Shown piece after piece: positions 60,213 to 64,000 of a DNA stretch of 64,000 nt (within the stretch, counting starts at the first letter, position 1; the number at the start of each line of letters is the position of its first letter). The notes below the pieces were generated by a model that ran no database searches, was not told the DNA's origin, and saw only the letters and a program-made list of their open reading frames with translations. Both the position numbers and the translations under genes were made by a program. Source of the DNA: Planctomycetota bacterium (GTDB taxonomy: Bacteria; Planctomycetota; JAJSAM01; JAJVHW01); NCBI GenBank assembly GCA_021776825.1, contig JAJFFG010000008.1, positions 1 to 64,000 of the forward strand. The letters run 5' to 3'.

Positions 60213-62591
60213 ATGGACACGAGCGCCGCGTTCGGAGGCAGGTATCGGCTCGGAGACGAGCTGGGTCGTGGCGCGCACGGCATCGTCTACAGCGCGGTGG
60301 ATGCAGTCACTGGAGCGAGTGTCGCGGTGAAGATCGCGCACCGCGGGCTGAGCTCCGGAGCGCTTCGCATTGTTGGCGAGGCCGCGCTCCTCGGGCTGCT
60401 CCGCCTGCCCGGCGTCGTGACGTATCGGGACCACGGTCACCATGAACGACAGCCTTTCCTCGTTGTGGACCTCGTTCCGGGGACCCCCTTTCCAGGGACC
60501 CCTCTCCCCATGCGGTGGGAGCAGCTCGCTCCGGTGCTCCGCTCGCTCCTGGAGGTGCTTGCACGGCTGCATTTCCACGGCGTCGCTCATCGCGACCTCA
60601 AGCCGTCCAACGTACTCGTGGACGAAGGCGGCCGCGCGCACGTCCTCGACTTCGGGCTGGCCCACGGGCGGGCGACGCTGCGCGGCGACGGAGCCTCGCT
60701 CGAGTGGTCGGGAACTCCGGCATACGTCGCGCCGGAGCGCGTCGATGCGTCGATGGCGGTCGCGGGATGCGACGCCGTTCACGAGGACCTCTACGCCGTC
60801 GGCGTCATGACGTTCGAGGCGCTGTCGGGCGTGACGCCTCATCAGGGCGCGACGAGCGCGGAGTTGCTGAGTCGGCGACTGGACGTAGCGCCTCCACACG
60901 TCGCGGACGTCGCCAACGGTGTACCCGCCCACGTCGCGGCGATCGTCGACCGGCTCCTCTCCCGCAACCCTGCGGAGCGCCCGGCATCAGCGGGAGACGT
61001 GATCCGGTCGCTCTTCGCGGACCAGGACGCGCGGGAGATGGCCGATCGCCTCCGGCAGATCGGAAGGGAGCCGGGACAACAGCACGAGCCACTCGATGCG
61101 CGCGCGATCCGCTCGTTCGTCGCGGGACCCGACCGCGTGCTGCATCTCCAGGAGGACACCGCGACCGAGCTGCTGCGGCGCACGGGCGGAGACCCCGTGC
61201 AGATCGCCGACGAGATCGGGGTCTGGGTACGCGCGGGCCGCGCCGCTTGGGTGGACGAGCAACTCGTCGTGAGTCGCCGTGCCCTCGACGCGCTGCGTGC
61301 GGAGCCGGTGTCTGAGGCGGAGGCGGATGACTCGGCGACCGACGGTGTCTCGGCGTGGGTGAGAAGCCAGCTGCGCGCCGGCGCGAACTCCGCCACGTTC
61401 CTGACCGAGGCTCCCCGCGTCGCGGTGCAGCTGGTCCATGACGGCCGCGCTGCCGAGGGAGTGGAACTCCTGCGCAGGGCAATCCGCCTCGCGCGGGCCG
61501 ATGCCGACGAAGACCACCTCCCCGCTCTTCTCTCGGCGCTGGGCTTCGCCGCACTCGCCGCGCGCACGCCCATCAACCTGAACCGCGCGATCCAAGAGTT
61601 CGATGCCATTCCCGCGGTCGCTCACCCGATCGACGCATCCCGCGAGATGCTGGAGGCGGCACGGCTGATCCCGAAGCGCCACGCCAGCGCGCTCAGTCGT
61701 CTGCGAGGCCTGCGTGTACAACGTGACAGCTCGCTGGAGATCAGGCGACGCGCTCTCATGGCGGAGGCCGCGAGTCGGCACGGGCCGGGCGTCCATAGCG
61801 CGGTCCTCGATGACCTGAAGGGATGGGCAGACTCGACGGGGGACTCGCGGGCGACATCGAGTTGCGCCACGTGGCGCGCGTTCCTCCACTACCGGCTCGG
61901 CGAGTTCGACCAGGCGGCGCGCATGCATCTGCGGTCCGCTGCTGAGACGGCCAACGTCACGGCTCAGTTCGCCGCGTACGGCAACGCTGCCGCCGCACTG
62001 TTGGAGTCGGGGTCATGGATCGAAGCGGAGGACGCCGCGCAGCGGTCGCGCGTCCTCGCAGCGGAGTGCCGCAACGCCCACTACGAAGCCCGCGCCGAGT
62101 GCCTGCTTCGTTGCATTGCGTACCGACAGGGGGTGGCAGACAAGGCTGACCTCGAGCTCGTGGAGGCGGCCGCGGTGCTCGCGGACGAGCGCTACCTGCC
62201 GACCGTTCTACTGACGGAGGCCGCCGTCGCGTGGCGCTCCGGCGACGATCCGTTGGCGCTCGACCTCGCGGAGCGGACCGTGGCGGCGTGCCGGGGACCA
62301 TCGGACCGCTGGTACCAGGCGTTGGCGCGAGGGCTGCTGCTGAAGCTGAACGCCGTCTCGAGAGCCGGCGAAGCGCGCGAGCTCGCCGGTGTTGCGATGG
62401 AGTGTCCGCTCGCCGGCGTCGCGGTGCAGATCGCGGGGCTCATCGCTCACGCGCTCGCCGGCGACTCGCGAAGCCGGCTGGCAACCGTTGCCGAGCGAGC
62501 GTCCGAGATTGCGAACGGCGAGTGGAACCGGCGCCGCGAGGTGCTCTCGATCGCCGAGGCGCTCGCCGCCCTGAAAGCCTCGACTGGATGA
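60213..62591 (+). CDS. Ser/Thr protein kinase with C-terminal TPR-like region
   Basis: The 792-residue protein has a Hanks-type kinase domain at about 10-270: GRGAHGIV (18-25), K40, E56, HRDLKPSN (126-133), DFG at 146-148 and APE at 173-175. The remainder (about 300-792) is helical with TPR-like units (VQLVHDGRAAEGVELLRRAIRLARADADEDHL, ALLESGSWIEAEDAAQRSRVL) resembling the signal-receiving part of regulatory ATPases. No membrane helix is seen. It belongs to the sigma-kinase operon, 14 bases after the first kinase. Confidence 0.9.
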   Translation: MDTSAAFGGRYRLGDELGRGAHGIVYSAVDAVTGASVAVKIAHRGLSSGALRIVGEAALLGLLRLPGVVTYRDHGHHERQPFLVVDLVPGTPFPGTPLPMRWEQLAPVLRSLLEVLARLHFHGVAHRDLKPSNVLVDEGGRAHVLDFGLAHGRATLRGDGASLEWSGTPAYVAPERVDASMAVAGCDAVHEDLYAVGVMTFEALSGVTPHQGATSAELLSRRLDVAPPHVADVANGVPAHVAAIVDRLLSRNPAERPASAGDVIRSLFADQDAREMADRLRQIGREPGQQHEPLDARAIRSFVAGPDRVLHLQEDTATELLRRTGGDPVQIADEIGVWVRAGRAAWVDEQLVVSRRALDALRAEPVSEAEADDSATDGVSAWVRSQLRAGANSATFLTEAPRVAVQLVHDGRAAEGVELLRRAIRLARADADEDHLPALLSALGFAALAARTPINLNRAIQEFDAIPAVAHPIDASREMLEAARLIPKRHASALSRLRGLRVQRDSSLEIRRRALMAEAASRHGPGVHSAVLDDLKGWADSTGDSRATSSCATWRAFLHYRLGEFDQAARMHLRSAAETANVTAQFAAYGNAAAALLESGSWIEAEDAAQRSRVLAAECRNAHYEARAECLLRCIAYRQGVADKADLELVEAAAVLADERYLPTVLLTEAAVAWRSGDDPLALDLAERTVAACRGPSDRWYQALARGLLLKLNAVSRAGEARELAGVAMECPLAGVAVQIAGLIAHALAGDSRSRLATVAERASEIANGEWNRRREVLSIAEALAALKASTG

Positions 62592-62715
62592 GCGCAGCCT
62601 CCGTCGTGGACTCGAATCGGAATCTGCGTCCGGTCTCCCAGACCTCGACCACTGACTGCTCACGAGTGCGGTATCGATCCGGAGGTACCCGGGTCAGCCG
62701 CAGGAAGGACTTCCC

Positions 62716-63591
62716 ATGATCTCGACGAACGTGGTGCTTCTCGTCCTCATCGCGGCGCTTCTGGCGGCTGTGATCCTCGTCCTCCGGAGTGCTGGTGAGA
62801 TCGTCAGCCAGGTGCTCGTTGCCTCGGAGCGATGTTGCGGGCAGCTCGCCGCGGCGTGGAAGCGCGCCGGATCTGGTGGCGCGGGCTGCTGCTGTTGCGG
62901 TGGTGGTGGCGGGGCGATGAGCGGCGATCTCCACAACCCGCAGCTCGACAAGGGCATGTACGAGATCTACCGGGACGTCGGTGAGGAGCAGGACGTGCTG
63001 ATGGGCGTCGTGAGCGCGATGGACATGAATGTGTCGAACACGGTCGAGTACTGGGTCGTGGACCCGTCGCTCTCGTTGTCGTTGTTCACGGAGTTGACTG
63101 AACAGGACGCAACGTTCCAACTGCGTCACGCGAACGTCGATCCAGCCGCCAACGCTGTGGAGCTCCGCAACGCGTACGCGTCGCAACTGCCCGGCAACGT
63201 CACTCTCCACAACATGAACATGGACTGGGAGCCTCGCTACGAACCGATCGGGCCACTGCCGACCAACCAGGTTACGACGGGTGTGTGGGCGGTTCGCGTC
63301 CGCTACGGCGGCTCGGGCAACTTCGACCTCGTCGGATACGTGCACGCGTCAGCAGGCCCGGGCTCGTCGACGACGGAGTACTGGCTCCTGATGGACTCGG
63401 TGCCGTTCCCGCTGGAGGGCGCCGGGCGCGACTACGAGTTCACGCTCCTCACCCTGCCCGCGCCTGGCCTGAGTGTCGCCGGACTGTACGCGGACGGACC
63501 TCCTGGGGTGACTCCACCCACCGCGCATCCGGCGAATCTCCCCGGACCGGCAACTCTGTACTGGTCCGAGATCAGCGTGACACCCGCCTAG
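62716..63591 (+). CDS. Membrane-anchored protein with a CCCC-GGGGG motif, function unknown
   Basis: The 291-residue protein starts at ATG 62716 after AGGA, 124 bases beyond the kinase gene. An N-terminal membrane helix (about 5-23) is followed by a cysteine/glycine stretch (GAGCCCCGGGGGA, about 55-67) and a beta-rich exported or cytoplasmic domain (NTVEYWVVDPSLSLSLF, FDLVGYVHASAGPGSS). The four adjacent cysteines could bind a metal. No family is recognised. The next gene starts 56 bases on. Confidence 0.65.
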   Translation: MISTNVVLLVLIAALLAAVILVLRSAGEIVSQVLVASERCCGQLAAAWKRAGSGGAGCCCCGGGGGAMSGDLHNPQLDKGMYEIYRDVGEEQDVLMGVVSAMDMNVSNTVEYWVVDPSLSLSLFTELTEQDATFQLRHANVDPAANAVELRNAYASQLPGNVTLHNMNMDWEPRYEPIGPLPTNQVTTGVWAVRVRYGGSGNFDLVGYVHASAGPGSSTTEYWLLMDSVPFPLEGAGRDYEFTLLTLPAPGLSVAGLYADGPPGVTPPTAHPANLPGPATLYWSEISVTPA

Positions 63592-63647
63592 ACCCCTCGT
63601 GAACGACTGCCCTTCGGGCATCGAGCGGCACGAACAGGAGACCTCCC

Positions 63648-64000
63648 ATGCCGAGACGAACCATCGTGGTGGACGAGATCAACCGACGCCTGCGAGCACG
63701 CAGGAGGGAGATCCTGGATCGAGCGATCGCCGAGAGCACGACGATCTGGCGTGAGCGCATCCCGGGAGGCGGCAGCGTCTACTGGGTCGATCCGATCGCA
63801 TTCACGACGGGCGCGAACGAGGACCACGTGATCCCATCGACCGGCGGCGCGCTGGTCCGCCCGATAGAGCTAGAGCCGGACCCGTTCGACCCCACCCGAA
63901 ACGTGATCGTGAGCCTCGCCACACCCGAGGCCCTGGTCGGTCCTCCGTCGACCCCACCGACGGCAGCGCACGCCAAGTACGTGTTTCGCGAACTCGAGTA
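63648..64000 (+). CDS. 5' part of a gene that leaves the window
   Basis: ATG 63648 with AGGAGA about eight bases upstream opens a frame with no stop before the window ends, giving 117 complete codons (MPRRTIVVDEINRRLRARRR, later ERIPGGGSVYWVDPIAFTT). It has a basic helical start and a beta-like middle but no recognised domain. It follows the Cys-motif gene in the same orientation and may belong to the same transcript. Confidence 0.55.
   Translation, partial: MPRRTIVVDEINRRLRARRREILDRAIAESTTIWRERIPGGGSVYWVDPIAFTTGANEDHVIPSTGGALVRPIELEPDPFDPTRNVIVSLATPEALVGPPSTPPTAAHAKYVFRELE

Overview
This is a very GC-rich bacterial window whose genes lie close together on both strands. The gene content points to a planctomycete-like bacterium (Planctomycetota). 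The reasons are an ECF sigma factor fused to a long exported tail, a second ECF sigma factor overlapping a Ser/Thr kinase gene, a tandem second kinase, three secreted SUMF1-fold proteins, a VWA/HEAT protein, many secreted hypotheticals, and a very long pyruvate:ferredoxin oxidoreductase with an early-duplicated minus-strand neighbour. This taxonomic call is inference; no rRNA or other marker is present.

Layout. 1-19837: metabolic and cell-envelope genes. These are a VWA/HEAT protein, a SUMF1-fold/thioredoxin protein, a gluzincin-type peptidase, a prepilin-like protein, an operon of FMN/Fe-S glutamate-synthase-like protein, esterase and TatD, an NAD-dependent epimerase with an SGNH hydrolase, an MscS channel, a di-heme peroxidase-like protein, a membrane TPR protein and a PDZ protein. 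19838-21581: a decayed stretch with a relic of a CoA-transferase C-terminus, a probably frameshifted membrane ORF and a CaiB-type CoA-transferase with a large internal deletion. 21879-28737: secreted or anchored proteins, including one with an Asp/Gly repeat tail. 28985-35135: a parD relic, a 36-codon leader ORF, a HEAT-like anchored protein and the 1402-aa sigma-factor fusion. 35442-39830: an accessory patch with hicBA between two 62-bp direct repeats, two orphan parD genes and a 241-bp MITE-like element. 39853-45119: the giant PFOR and a coupled small gene. 45291-52186: a TPR/zinc-motif protein, an aminoglycoside-phosphotransferase-fold protein, higBA, a SUMF1/TPR protein and a broken second higA. 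52338-64000: a peptidase gene split by an 11-bp tandem duplication, an AAA/DUF4143 ATPase, a carboxypeptidase-regulatory-repeat lipoprotein, and a sigma-kinase-kinase operon followed by two uncharacterised genes.

Recurrent themes. Several genes appear to be leaderless: a -10-like hexamer lies 5-7 nt before the start codon, and in the toxin-antitoxin-type genes a TTGAC -35 lies 17-18 nt further up. Sensing and regulation dominate the accessory part: two ECF sigma factors, two kinases, a sigma factor joined directly to a membrane segment and about twelve carboxypeptidase-regulatory-like domains. Decay is visible as frameshifts, deletions and truncated duplicates of parD, higA and caiB. No rRNA, tRNA, CRISPR array or complete transposase gene was recognised.
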